Source: a virus. From it: a stretch of DNA of 32,007 nt. The notes beneath the pieces were generated by a model. It searched no databases and was not told the DNA's origin. It saw nothing but the letters and a program-made list of their open reading frames with translations. Shown piece after piece: positions 20,353 through 27,993 of this stretch; within the stretch, counting starts at the first letter, position 1, and every line of letters starts with the position of its first letter. The position numbers and the translations under genes are program-made. The stretch covers positions 1 to 32,007 of IMG/VR virus record IMGVR_UViG_3300042517_000492; one strand, 5' to 3'.

Positions 20353-21087
20353 GTGAAAGCACGGATAGTTGAGGTGGACGGTATTTCAATGACCGTATCT
20401 GAGGTGTGCAAACGCTTTGGGTTAAAGCGTGGAACAGTGCTTGCAAGAGCTAGGAAGGGATTGGATTTATTAAAGCCAGTGCCAGGAAAGAACAAGCGAG
20501 AATGTGTTGTGTGTAAGAACGTTTTCAACACTCCGCCAAGCTCTAACAAAAAAGCTTGCGGCAAAGAGTGCTCTTCCGTGCTGAGGAGAACAACGCTTGG
20601 AAGGCACAGAATGTCAAGCACTCGAATACACAGGATTTGGTGCAACATAAAACACCGATGCTCGCCTGAGAGCAATGCTAAATACGCAAAGTATTATGCA
20701 CTTAGGGGCATATGCATGTGTGAAGAATGGAAGTCGTTTGAAGTATTCATGGAATGGTCTGTCGCTAACGGCTATCAGGAAGATTTGCAGATTGATCGGA
20801 TTGACAACGACAAAGGTTATAGCCCCGATAATTGCAGATGGGTCAACAGGTCGGGACAAAGCAAAAACAAAGGAAAACGCAGAGACCCAAGATGTAAATC
20901 AAAATACAAAGGCGTTGCCAAGGCGTGCAAAAAATGGCGTGCAGCGATTTGTTCCGACGGCGTTACTACACAGCTAGGGGTTTTTGATAGCGAGATAGAA
21001 GCAGCAAGAGCATACGACAAAGCTGCAATAGTTATTCATGGTGAATTTGCGTGTCTTAATTTCAAGGAAGAGGTGACATCATTTTAA
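20353..21087 (+). CDS. HNH homing endonuclease with AP2 DNA-binding domain
   Basis: The 244-residue protein has four parts. Residues 10-40 are a helix-turn-helix (MTVSEVCKRFGLKRGTVLAR). A zinc site (CVVCKNVF, CGKECS) lies at 51-75. An HNH-type nuclease core at about 90-165 has the usual RIHRIWCNIKHRC, ALRGICMCEEWKSFEVFMEW and LQIDRIDNDKGYSPDNCRWV. A C-terminal AP2 domain at about 183-240 has YKGVAKACKKWRAAI and GVFDSEIEAARAYDKAAI. It would cut a specific site and spread by repair. GTG 20353 has AAGGA ten bases upstream. The gene is AT-richer than its neighbours. It is inserted immediately before csrA and its stop overlaps the csrA start by seven bases. Confidence 0.88.
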   Translation: MKARIVEVDGISMTVSEVCKRFGLKRGTVLARARKGLDLLKPVPGKNKRECVVCKNVFNTPPSSNKKACGKECSSVLRRTTLGRHRMSSTRIHRIWCNIKHRCSPESNAKYAKYYALRGICMCEEWKSFEVFMEWSVANGYQEDLQIDRIDNDKGYSPDNCRWVNRSGQSKNKGKRRDPRCKSKYKGVAKACKKWRAAICSDGVTTQLGVFDSEIEAARAYDKAAIVIHGEFACLNFKEEVTSF

Positions 21088-21311
21088 TCCTACAGCGAAA
21101 AATTTCGGAAAAAATTGCCATTGGTGACAACATCGTTATCGAGGTGAAAGCGATCAAGGGCGGCAGAGTTCGCCTGGCAATCACTGCACCAAAAGACGTG
21201 TCGGTGCATCGAATGGAAATCTACGACGCGATCAAGGCTAACGCTGAAGATTGCAGTCTCGCGGTTGCCATCGCTGGGGTTATATCCAGAGAGAAAGCAG
21301 GTGGAGCATGA
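21081..21311 (+). CDS. csrA: CsrA-family RNA-binding translational regulator, apparent ATT start
   Basis: The 76-residue product reads (M)LILQRKISEKIAIGDNIVIE, then VKAIKGGRVRLAITAPKDVS and VHRMEIYDAIKANAED. This aligns throughout with CsrA/RsmA (usual form MLxLxRKxGExIxIGDxIxV, GxxVRxGIxAPKDVxVHRxEI). Arg5-type and Arg/Pro residues of the RNA-binding face are kept (QRK near the start, RLAITAPKDV). CsrA dimers bind GGA in hairpin loops over ribosome binding sites. The codon where Met is expected is ATT 21081; GAGG at 21070-21073 is seven bases upstream, and no ATG, GTG or TTG is available. The C-terminal 20 residues are an extension beyond the usual 61-residue length. The product presumably reprograms host or phage translation. 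Confidence 0.85.
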   Translation: MLILQRKISEKIAIGDNIVIEVKAIKGGRVRLAITAPKDVSVHRMEIYDAIKANAEDCSLAVAIAGVISREKAGGA

Positions 21312-21571
21312 ACCGTTATTTCTACAAGATCTGCTGTGCACGCCAACTCGACAACGGCGTTCGTCAATCGGTGCAATTCACGATGACGCAAATCAGCGAC
21401 AGTCAGGAGCGAGCCGAATACGCGGTTAGGCTTCAACTGTGCGAGCAGTATTTCGATTGGGAAGTCTGGGTGTGGGAGATCGATTTCCTGACATGGGCAG
21501 CGATCAAAGAACGCGAAAACGGCTGGGCGTTGAAGCTGGCTAGGATGAAAACCGTGAAGGAGTTCGCATGA
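21308..21571 (+). CDS. Small hypothetical protein
   Basis: The 87-residue protein starts at ATG 21308 in an ATGA overlap with csrA, after GGTGGAG. It has strand-helix-strand character (YFYKICCARQLDNGVRQSVQ, ERAEYAVRLQLCEQYFDWEV) and a helical C-terminus. It may be coupled to CsrA production. No family recognised. Confidence 0.6.
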   Translation: MNRYFYKICCARQLDNGVRQSVQFTMTQISDSQERAEYAVRLQLCEQYFDWEVWVWEIDFLTWAAIKERENGWALKLARMKTVKEFA

Positions 21572-21900
21572 GTGACGAAGTAAAACCAACGGACGAATGG
21601 AACGGGATCTACTGGGCTTACAACTGTCCTTTGCAGATGTGGCAACGAAGCAAAGACACTTGGAGAGCACTGAATTACATGCCACGCAAAGAAGCATGCG
21701 ACACGATGGACGAGTCGGTAACTCGCGAGGAGATGCCGCAGTTTTGCCGTAACGCTGCTATCCGATTGCGAAACCTAGCGAAGCTGTTTGATGCAATGGC
21801 AGATGGAAAGATTGACTACATCTACTATCCAGACAAAGACGTTGAGCAGGCTATTGCTGAATGCAAGGCGGATAGAGCTAGAGATGCAGGTGAAGCATGA
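21568..21900 (+). CDS. Small hypothetical protein
   Basis: The 110-residue acidic protein overlaps both neighbours by ATGA. It has a Trp-rich start (DEWNGIYWAYNCPLQMWQRS) and a helical middle (FCRNAAIRLRNLAKLFDAMA), ending in a charged helix. It is part of the recombination operon by position. No family recognised. Confidence 0.6.
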   Translation: MSDEVKPTDEWNGIYWAYNCPLQMWQRSKDTWRALNYMPRKEACDTMDESVTREEMPQFCRNAAIRLRNLAKLFDAMADGKIDYIYYPDKDVEQAIAECKADRARDAGEA

Positions 21901-22706
21901 GTGAGAACTACCACAGCGACCGTTCCCGCATAAGCAACAGCCAGCTATCGCGGTTGAAAGAATCACCAAAGCTGTACTATCAAGAGTACGTGCTTGGCAA
22001 GCGTGGAAAGGCTACGCTAGCGATGTTACGCGGTTCGATGGTGCATACGTTGGTGTTGGAGCCGCATCTTTATCCAGAGATTTACGCGATTGCGCCAAAG
22101 TGTGACCGGCGAACAAAGGTAGGTAAAGAAGTTTATGCGGAGTTCGAAAAGACTGCACACTGTTTCGAAGTAGTTGCCGAGGAGCAGCACAACGAAGCGG
22201 AGCTAATTGCAAACGCGATTTTGTCTCATGCTGAGTTTGCAAAGTGCATGTCGATGATTGACGAATGGGCAGTAGTCGAGAAGCGAATCGATTTCGATTG
22301 GCAGGGCACGCCATGCCGTTGTAAGCCGGATTTGCTGCTACCGAAACACAAGCTATGCGTGGACCTAAAGACAACCGCAGACGCTACGCCAGAGGGATTT
22401 GCCAAGTCGGTGGCTAGTTACGGCTACCACAGGCAGCAAGCGTTCTATCAGCACGCAATTGAACAGCACTACGGCGAGGAGTTCCGATTCCTTTTCGCGG
22501 TAGTCGAAACAAGCGAACCATACAACGCAGCGGTTTATGAACTAGACGCGGCAAGCGTGGACGCAGGACGGCAGGAAATCAATCTCTTGCTGGATGAGTT
22601 GGATAGGCGAACCAGAGATAACGACTGGACGCCAGAGTATTCAAAGGGCATCGTCCCGTTGACGCTGCCAAGGTGGTATCGAAGCAATATTTACGAGGTG
22701 GAATGA
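21897..22706 (+). CDS. RecE-like PD-(D/E)XK exonuclease
   Basis: The 269-residue protein matches the phage exonuclease VIII/RecE-C type (DUF3799-like). SRISNSQLSRLKESPKLYY opens the domain. LRGSMVHTLVLEP contains the conserved His50. CRCKPDLLL with Asp145 and VDLKTTADA with Asp156 and Lys158 form the nuclease core. YGYHRQQAFYQHAI supplies the late Gln helix. It would chew one strand from DNA ends to feed an annealing protein, probably the gene at 23143. It lies in the early operon with ATGA overlaps on both sides. No frameshift is seen. Confidence 0.88.
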   Translation: MSENYHSDRSRISNSQLSRLKESPKLYYQEYVLGKRGKATLAMLRGSMVHTLVLEPHLYPEIYAIAPKCDRRTKVGKEVYAEFEKTAHCFEVVAEEQHNEAELIANAILSHAEFAKCMSMIDEWAVVEKRIDFDWQGTPCRCKPDLLLPKHKLCVDLKTTADATPEGFAKSVASYGYHRQQAFYQHAIEQHYGEEFRFLFAVVETSEPYNAAVYELDAASVDAGRQEINLLLDELDRRTRDNDWTPEYSKGIVPLTLPRWYRSNIYEVE

Positions 22707-23146
22707 TGACCAGAAATAGACCTATTAAACAAGAAGCTGAGAGTGATTTTGATTGGCAATATGCAATCAAAGACAAGAAGTCGTATAGGGGCGAAGTGTA
22801 TGCGGCAATGTTTTCAGTAACCGGTAAGGACCGCAGGTTGGTTTTGCATGTTGGTGACAGCCTAGCTAACAGAATGAAGTGGAGAAAAGGCGACCGGATA
22901 ACGATTTTGATATGCAGGAAAACAATGAAGATTGCACTTAGAAGGGCAGTTGACGGCGAACCAGGTATGGTTTTAACAGGGAATAACACCGAGCGACTGC
23001 GTTGCCAATTCCACAACGACACGCGAGCAGAAGTCGGAATCTCGTCGCGAGTTATTTTGAAGGATGAGGATTTTGTTTTTGATCGTGACCTGGCGATCAC
23101 GTCAATGTGGTGGTTTATTCAAGATAAGGAAAAGGCACAACAATGA
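22703..23146 (+). CDS. Hypothetical protein between exonuclease and recombinase genes
   Basis: The 147-residue protein from ATG 22703 (GAGGTGG just upstream, ATGA overlap) has beta character (RRLVLHVGDSLANRMKWRKG, DRITILICRKTMKIAL) that recalls a small DNA-binding barrel. The 'GDSLANRMKWRKGDRI' element resembles AbrB/SpoVT-like swapped hairpins. That resemblance is loose. Its position between recombination genes suggests an accessory role. Confidence 0.55.
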   Translation: MMTRNRPIKQEAESDFDWQYAIKDKKSYRGEVYAAMFSVTGKDRRLVLHVGDSLANRMKWRKGDRITILICRKTMKIALRRAVDGEPGMVLTGNNTERLRCQFHNDTRAEVGISSRVILKDEDFVFDRDLAITSMWWFIQDKEKAQQ

Positions 23147-23949
23147 GCACAGCAATAGCAAACATTTACAACGACGATCAAGACAGCCAACCGCAGGCGA
23201 TGACAGCGGCGGTTCAGTCTCGCGAGATAGCGGCGATTCAAAGTCAGATGGCGATTGCCAAAAGTTTTCCGCGTTCGCAGCGTCAAGCTATGGACCGAAT
23301 CCTAGTGGCATGTCAACGCAAGACGCTAGCGGAAAAAGCACTGTATTGCTACGCCAAAGGCAAGACGGAAGTAACTGGTCCATCGATTCGGCTAGCGGAA
23401 GCAATGGCACGCGAATGGGGCAATCTTGACTTCGGGATTCGCGAGATTGAGCAACGCGACGGAATGTCAACGGTCGAAGCGTACTGTCTCGATTTAGAAA
23501 CTAACGTTCGTTGTAGCAAGCTGTTTCAGGTAGAGCATAAACGCGACACTAAGCAGGGCAGCTACGCGATCAAGGACAGTCGCGAGATTTACGAACTGGT
23601 TGCCAATGTCGGAGCTAGACGCATGCGTGCTTGCATTCTTGGAATTATCCCAGGCGACGTGGTAGACGCGGCGGTTGCTCAATGCGATGAGACATTGCAC
23701 AAGTCAGTCGAGCTTACACCAGAACGCATCAAGAAGATGCTGGAAGCGTTTGAGACGTTTGGCGTGGACCGCAAGATGATCGAGGAGCGTATTCAGCGTT
23801 CGCTTGATTCGATAACGCCAGCACAGTTCTTGTCGCTTATGAAAACGTACAACAGCATGAAAGACGGAATGGGAGTCGCTGCTGATTATTTCAAGGTTAC
23901 GGAAGTTAAGCCGCAAACACTCGCCAAGAATAAAGGAGTTGCAGAATGA
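23143..23949 (+). CDS. Candidate single-strand annealing/recombination protein
   Basis: The 268-residue protein belongs to a conserved phage family found beside RecE-like or YqaJ exonucleases. Diagnostic segments are AIAKSFPRSQRQAMDRILVA, ALYCYAKGKTEVTGPSIRLA, EAYCLDLETNVRCSKLFQVE and a VANVGARRMRACILGIIPG motif. The C-terminal third is helical. By partnership with the exonuclease I infer a RecT-like annealing role; the sequence does not match RecT, Erf or Sak motifs that I can identify with certainty. It starts in an ATGA overlap. Confidence 0.65.
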   Translation: MSTAIANIYNDDQDSQPQAMTAAVQSREIAAIQSQMAIAKSFPRSQRQAMDRILVACQRKTLAEKALYCYAKGKTEVTGPSIRLAEAMAREWGNLDFGIREIEQRDGMSTVEAYCLDLETNVRCSKLFQVEHKRDTKQGSYAIKDSREIYELVANVGARRMRACILGIIPGDVVDAAVAQCDETLHKSVELTPERIKKMLEAFETFGVDRKMIEERIQRSLDSITPAQFLSLMKTYNSMKDGMGVAADYFKVTEVKPQTLAKNKGVAE

Positions 23950-24221
23950 GCACAGCAACACGCTACATCCAAGCGTCAATCGAGCATCTCAAATACGCCC
24001 AGAACGGCGGGGCGTTACGGGCTCGGTTTAGGGATGGATTTCACGGGCAGTGGGAAGATGGCTGGTTGGTCGGATGGGTGCAAGGAGAAAGGCCGTGGAT
24101 GATGGCATGGGAAAGCCCGGACGAACTTGATTTTTACCAAGATTGGATTGACGGCGAAGCTCAAGATGTTTCGTTTTGGCAATACTGCGAGATTTTGGAA
24201 AGCGATTTGCATGGAGTCTGA
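23946..24221 (+). CDS. Small acidic Trp-rich hypothetical protein
   Basis: The 91-residue protein overlaps the previous gene by ATGA. It contains many Trp residues (GQWEDGWLVGWVQGERPWMM) and ends with an acidic helix (QYCEILESDLHG). It may be a DNA mimic or inhibitor by composition, which is only a suggestion. No family recognised. Confidence 0.55.
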   Translation: MSTATRYIQASIEHLKYAQNGGALRARFRDGFHGQWEDGWLVGWVQGERPWMMAWESPDELDFYQDWIDGEAQDVSFWQYCEILESDLHGV

Positions 24222-24447
24222 CCTCATCGACTTCATCCGCTCCGCCCGTGGTCCATTCCCGCTAAGCGTGGCCGCTAGCGAATTGGAGCGACTCGGCAAG
24301 GCGGGTGCAGGTTGGCCGACAGCAACCGCGACGCATTGGCAACGCGAGCTTGAGGCATTGGCAAGCAAGGGACTATTGACGCTGGCAGATGGCATGCTAA
24401 GCGTGGCTAAGTCAACGACGGTTAAACAGCCGACGTTGTTTGATTGA
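24211..24447 (+). CDS. Small winged-helix-like protein
   Basis: From ATG 24211 the 78-residue product has the layout of a winged helix (LIDFIRSARGPFPLSVAASE, TATHWQRELEALASKGLLTL) and ends in QPTLFD, a clamp-binding-like peptide. It overlaps the previous gene by eleven bases in another frame. Likely a DNA-binding accessory; the LxLF-type tail could contact the sliding clamp. Both points are inference. Confidence 0.55.
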   Translation: MESDLIDFIRSARGPFPLSVAASELERLGKAGAGWPTATATHWQRELEALASKGLLTLADGMLSVAKSTTVKQPTLFD

Positions 24448-24453
24448 GAAAAC

Positions 24454-24561
24454 GCGGCGGGCACCGAGAGCCGCAGTAGGAAAAATCCAGTGCAGGCTTC
24501 AACCGTTTTTCTCCACTTTCGCGGGGTGAGGCATGACAGCCGGGAAAGACCGGCGATTTTT
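24454..24561 (+). promoter_or_regulatory. Structured intergenic leader ending in a terminator
   Basis: The 130-base gap holds GCGGC/GCCGC (24454-24458 with 24470-24474). It ends with GCCGG-GAAAGA-CCGGC (24539-24554) followed by GA and TTTTT (24557-24561), a convincing intrinsic terminator. The stretch between includes GCAGGCTTCAACCG and GCGGGGTGAGGC without an obvious fold. This may be attenuation control of the next operon. I match no riboswitch class. Confidence 0.55.
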
Positions 24562-24584
24562 ACACATGAAAGGAAATGAGGAAT

Positions 24585-24812
24585 ATGGAAAACGCAGAAC
24601 GATTAGTAAAAGCAATCAAATCCGCAGCGGAAAAGATGCCAGAGGACTGGATGGTTTCGATTGACATGGAAGGCGGATATGCCGGAGTTTCTTTAGTCGA
24701 TCCATCCGGAGACGTAATTGACTCGAATGAGTTTATGAGCCCAGACGACACGATAGCAGAACAGTTAGAAAATGCGATTGCATTTGCGATTTCAATTGAT
24801 AGCCAGCAATGA
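24585..24812 (+). CDS. Small acidic hypothetical protein
   Basis: The 75-residue protein begins MENAERLVKAIKSAAEKMPE and continues as a small alpha-beta domain (WMVSIDMEGGYAGVSLVDPS). ATG 24585 is favoured because AAGGA (24570-24574) is ten bases away; ATG 24576 is too close to it. It is the first gene after the terminator. No family recognised. Confidence 0.55.
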   Translation: MENAERLVKAIKSAAEKMPEDWMVSIDMEGGYAGVSLVDPSGDVIDSNEFMSPDDTIAEQLENAIAFAISIDSQQ

Positions 24813-25000
24813 ACCTGCTGGAACTGTACTTAGAGCGAGTCGCCATCATGCAAACCGACGCAGGCGTTCCATTCGCCACGGCACGCTTCCAGGCGTACCA
24901 AGAACTGCGTCGGATTCACGGCTACGCGAACGTGCCGAGGACGGTCCATGAAATGGCGAAGAACGAGAATGACGAACGATGGAAGAATTGGAAGCAGTAA
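24809..25000 (+). CDS. Small helical hypothetical protein
   Basis: The 63-residue protein overlaps the previous gene by ATGA. It is helical and Arg/Glu-rich (LLELYLERVAIMQTDAGVPF, ARFQAYQELRRIHGYANVPR). No family recognised. Confidence 0.5.
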   Translation: MNLLELYLERVAIMQTDAGVPFATARFQAYQELRRIHGYANVPRTVHEMAKNENDERWKNWKQ

Positions 25001-25019
25001 GAAAGGCAGCGGAGATGTT

Positions 25020-25241
25020 ATGAGCGACACGACACCTACATTGGAAGAACTAGAGCAAAAGATGTTGGCGTTGCTAAATGACAAAGAGTTTAACGAAAGC
25101 CGAGAATCGTTTGAGAATTGGTTCTCGTTAGTTGCAAGCGGTCAAGTAAAGCAACTGAGAGGCGACAGTGCGATGCTTGCCGCTCAATGCGTATTGGTTG
25201 TACTGAACCACGTCCGAAAGAAACAAGAGGCGAAGAAGTGA
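25020..25241 (+). CDS. Small helical hypothetical protein
   Basis: ATG 25020 has GGAG six bases upstream. The 73-residue product is acidic and helical (TLEELEQKMLALLNDKEFNE) and has a hydrophobic helix (SAMLAAQCVLVVLNHVRKK). It overlaps the next gene by GTGA. No family recognised. Confidence 0.55.
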   Translation: MSDTTPTLEELEQKMLALLNDKEFNESRESFENWFSLVASGQVKQLRGDSAMLAAQCVLVVLNHVRKKQEAKK

Positions 25242-25429
25242 GCGAAGAAAAGCAAGTCGAGATGTATCCAGTGTTTGACACGCTGGACCGGTTGATGCGA
25301 AAAGGGTACCAAGTCAAGCAGCCGTTTGATAAGGACGGTTTTTACCTACTGAACGCAGCGGGTGGCATTGAAGCAACTGGCTCATCATTCCGTGACCTTT
25401 GCGTGAACATCGTACTAGCGGGGCTGTGA
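25238..25429 (+). CDS. Small hypothetical protein
   Basis: The 63-residue product from GTG 25238 (GTGA overlap) reads MSEEKQVEMYPVFDTLDRLM and then a beta turn region (KDGFYLLNAAGGIEATGSSF). No family recognised. It ends in an overlap with the next gene's ATG. Confidence 0.5.
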   Translation: MSEEKQVEMYPVFDTLDRLMRKGYQVKQPFDKDGFYLLNAAGGIEATGSSFRDLCVNIVLAGL

Positions 25430-25689
25430 TGAACCTAACCGACCTTCAGCAATTCGCCAACGAGTCAACCGACGAGCGCGTGAAATGCCTATGGCAACAG
25501 TTGCAAGTCTCACGGTCCAGGGCGGCGAAGAACCAGCGGAAGAAAGACGAACTGGCGAAGGAAAACGCGAGGATGCGGCGGTTGCTGCGAAAGGTGGCAC
25601 GGTCGGATGAGTTTGAACGGGGCAAGCGTTACACGACGATTGCAGTGGAGAACGAAACTATGGATGAGATTGGGGAGGTGTACTTGTGA
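25429..25689 (+). CDS. Small coiled-coil protein
   Basis: The 86-residue product from ATG 25429 is dominated by a basic coiled coil at residues 20-60 (RAAKNQRKKDELAKENARMR RLL pattern, Leu/Met heptads). It ends with EIGEVYL. It may oligomerise or bind nucleic acid. No family recognised; coupled to both neighbours by short overlaps. Confidence 0.55.
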   Translation: MNLTDLQQFANESTDERVKCLWQQLQVSRSRAAKNQRKKDELAKENARMRRLLRKVARSDEFERGKRYTTIAVENETMDEIGEVYL

Positions 25690-26084
25690 CGGTTTTAACG
25701 CAGTTAACGCTATGGCAACAAGAGCAACGTTTTTTCCCGTACTGGATGTGGGAAGATTTTAAGGCAGGAATGTATAAGCAGACTAAACCAGATGAGTTGG
25801 ATAGTAGCGTTGCTAAAGCGGTTGCGATTCTAGGCGACTCTGAACTGTGTGAATCGTCAATGAGACGTTGCGTTAACGAGTGGAAGCACGCGGCATCTGA
25901 GAACCTAAGCGACGCGACTAAGAATAGGCGACCGTGGCTAGGTAGAGCGTGCTGTTGCATCGAAGCAGGCGTTAGGGATGACGCCGTTCGCATCGCGTGG
26001 TGGCAGCTAACTGAAGAACAAAGAGATACGGCAAACACGATAGCAGACATGATCATAAGAGAGTGGGAAAAGCAACATGCATAA
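25686..26084 (+). CDS. Unknown protein coupled to the IbrA-like gene
   Basis: The 132-residue product from GTG 25686 (GTGA overlap) begins LTQLTLWQQEQRFFPYWMWE. It has a Cys-rich helix (RPWLGRACCCIEAGVRDDAV) and ends in a long helix with many aromatic and acidic residues. It overlaps the IbrA-like gene by eight bases, so the two are probably translated together. I do not recognise the family. The coupling suggests a partner or regulator of the IbrAB-like pair. Confidence 0.55.
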   Translation: MTVLTQLTLWQQEQRFFPYWMWEDFKAGMYKQTKPDELDSSVAKAVAILGDSELCESSMRRCVNEWKHAASENLSDATKNRRPWLGRACCCIEAGVRDDAVRIAWWQLTEEQRDTANTIADMIIREWEKQHA

Positions 26085-27309
26085 GCGGTTTATTGGCGTC
26101 AATGTACTTGACGCAGCAAGAGAACGTATAGCGTGGACGTTCGACAGATTCGAGCGAATCTACATTTCGTTTTCAGGCGGCAAAGACTCAACGGTGATGA
26201 TGCATCTAGTCATGGATGAAGCCGTTAAACGCAAGCGAAAAATCGGTTGCCTATTCATTGATTGGGAATGTCAATTTACGCTGACAGTTGACCATGTTGC
26301 AGCGATGTACGAGGAGTATAAAGACAACATTGAACCGTATTGGGTCGCGTTGCCAATCAAGACATGGAACGGCTGTTCAATGCACGAACCAGAGTGGACA
26401 GCGTGGGAGGAATCCAAGAAAGACATTTGGGTACGAGACAAGCACGAAATGTCGATCACGGACAAGAACAAGTTTCCGTTCTATTGGGACGGAATGATGT
26501 TTGAGGAGTTCACGCCACTATTTGCGAAATGGTACTCACAAGGCAAAGACTGTGCGTGTTTTGTTGGCATCAGAACTGCGGAAAGTCTTAACCGATTCAG
26601 GAGCCTAGCTAGGACGGACAAGATCGGTTTGGAGGGCAGGCAGTACACAACCAACGTGGTTGACAACTGCTGGAACATTTACCCAATTTACGACTGGACC
26701 GTCGAAGATGATTGGACGTACTTAGGCAAGTTTCAGAAGTCTTACAACAAGCTCTACGACCTGATGCACAAGGCTGGGTTGACACTCGCGCAGATGCGAA
26801 TTGACGAGCCGTTTGGAGATACGCAACGCAGGGGTTTATGGATGTATCAAATCATTGAACCTAAGCTGTGGGCGAAAATGTCGTGTCGCGTTTCAGGTGC
26901 CAACACAGGCCGAATGTACGGCGAGGAGTCAGGCAACATTTTAGGCAACAGAAGCGTGTCGCTTCCTGCGGGTCATACCTGGGAATCGTTCTGCCGTTTT
27001 CTTCTTGGATCAATACCACCAAGAACAGCGGAACACTACAAGAACAAACTAGCTAAGTACATCCAATGGTATCGCGAAAGAGGCTATCCGGATGGCATTC
27101 CAGACGCAGCCGACAAGGATCTTGAAGCCAGGGACTTGGTGCCATCTTGGAGACGGATAGCCAAAGCACTTTTGAAGAACGACTACTGGTTGAAAACGCT
27201 TGGGTTTAGCCCAACCAAAAGCAGTGCATACGACAAGTATCTCCAGTTGATGAGACGAAAGAGGGCGGAGTGGAACTTATTCAAAGAGGACAACAATGAA
27301 CCAGCTTAA
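26077..27309 (+). CDS. IbrA-like PAPS-reductase-family protein (DUF3440)
   Basis: The 410-residue protein has the PP-loop of the PAPS reductase/ATP sulfurylase fold, SFSGGKDSTVMMHL, with SGGKDS at 33-38, which binds the pyrophosphate of an adenylated substrate. FVGIRTAESLNRF and IYPIYDWTVEDDW follow as family segments. The C-terminal DUF3440 portion (RVSGANTGRMYGEESGNILG, WESFCRFLLGSIPPRTAEHY) matches IbrA, known with IbrB as a pair that activates eib genes in some E. coli. The biochemical reaction of IbrA is not established; nucleotide activation or sulfur transfer to DNA or protein is plausible. The next gene, overlapping by 14 bases, is the IbrB-like partner. Confidence 0.88.
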   Translation: MHKRFIGVNVLDAARERIAWTFDRFERIYISFSGGKDSTVMMHLVMDEAVKRKRKIGCLFIDWECQFTLTVDHVAAMYEEYKDNIEPYWVALPIKTWNGCSMHEPEWTAWEESKKDIWVRDKHEMSITDKNKFPFYWDGMMFEEFTPLFAKWYSQGKDCACFVGIRTAESLNRFRSLARTDKIGLEGRQYTTNVVDNCWNIYPIYDWTVEDDWTYLGKFQKSYNKLYDLMHKAGLTLAQMRIDEPFGDTQRRGLWMYQIIEPKLWAKMSCRVSGANTGRMYGEESGNILGNRSVSLPAGHTWESFCRFLLGSIPPRTAEHYKNKLAKYIQWYRERGYPDGIPDAADKDLEARDLVPSWRRIAKALLKNDYWLKTLGFSPTKSSAYDKYLQLMRRKRAEWNLFKEDNNEPA

Positions 27310-27970
27310 TTTGTTTGACGGCGACGACGCTTTTGAGAAGCAAATCGAATCCGATATTGCTCCATTAATTGCGAAAATATCATGCATGAAATTGGCCGAC
27401 AAGGTTTCGGCATTGAACATCATAAGGGCAGCGTTGCACGAGGTCAGCCCATTTGCGGAGGAACCTGTTGATTGCGTTTTGTGGGTCAAGAATGCGACCG
27501 TTTTTGCCAACGACTACAACCCCAATAGCGTAGCTCCAACGGAAATGAAACTGCTGGAACTGAGCATTCTGCAAGATGGCTACACGCAGCCGATTGTGAC
27601 AATGCCAACGGCAGCAGGTAGCGAAGTAGTTGACGGATTCCACAGGAACAGGGTCGGCAAGGAGAGCAAGCCAGTCAAGGAACGGGTACGCGGATACTTG
27701 CCAGTGGTGCGAATTAAGAGCGACAGAACAGATAAGCCGGATCGAATGGCGGCGACCATTAGACACAACAGGGCTAGGGGGGCTCACAAGGTTGATTCTA
27801 TGTCTGAAATCGTAGTCGAACTTAAGCGTCGGAATTGGTCCGATGAAAAGATCGGCAAAGAGCTTGGTATGGACGCAGACGAGGTGCTACGGCTAACGCA
27901 GATAAGCGGATTGGCTGAGATGTTTAAGGACAGGGACTTTTCCGAGGCTTGGGAAATCGAGCACGAGTAG
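27296..27970 (+). CDS. IbrB-like ParB/Srx-fold protein
   Basis: The 224-residue protein carries the ParB nucleotide-binding boxes: EVVDGFHRNRVG at 110-121 (the GxHR-type box) and IRHNRARGAHKVDSM at 155-169. A helix-turn-helix follows at about 182-205 (DEKIGKELGMDADEVLRLTQ). The N-terminal 60 residues are specific to this type. ParB-fold proteins can be CTPase clamps, nucleases or sulfiredoxin relatives. Next to a DUF3440 protein it is the IbrB partner. The pair is common on phages and islands, sometimes regulating host surface genes. Its role here is unproven. Confidence 0.88.
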   Translation: MNQLNLFDGDDAFEKQIESDIAPLIAKISCMKLADKVSALNIIRAALHEVSPFAEEPVDCVLWVKNATVFANDYNPNSVAPTEMKLLELSILQDGYTQPIVTMPTAAGSEVVDGFHRNRVGKESKPVKERVRGYLPVVRIKSDRTDKPDRMAATIRHNRARGAHKVDSMSEIVVELKRRNWSDEKIGKELGMDADEVLRLTQISGLAEMFKDRDFSEAWEIEHE

Positions 27971-27993
27971 CTAGGAAACCACAGGAGGCGGAA

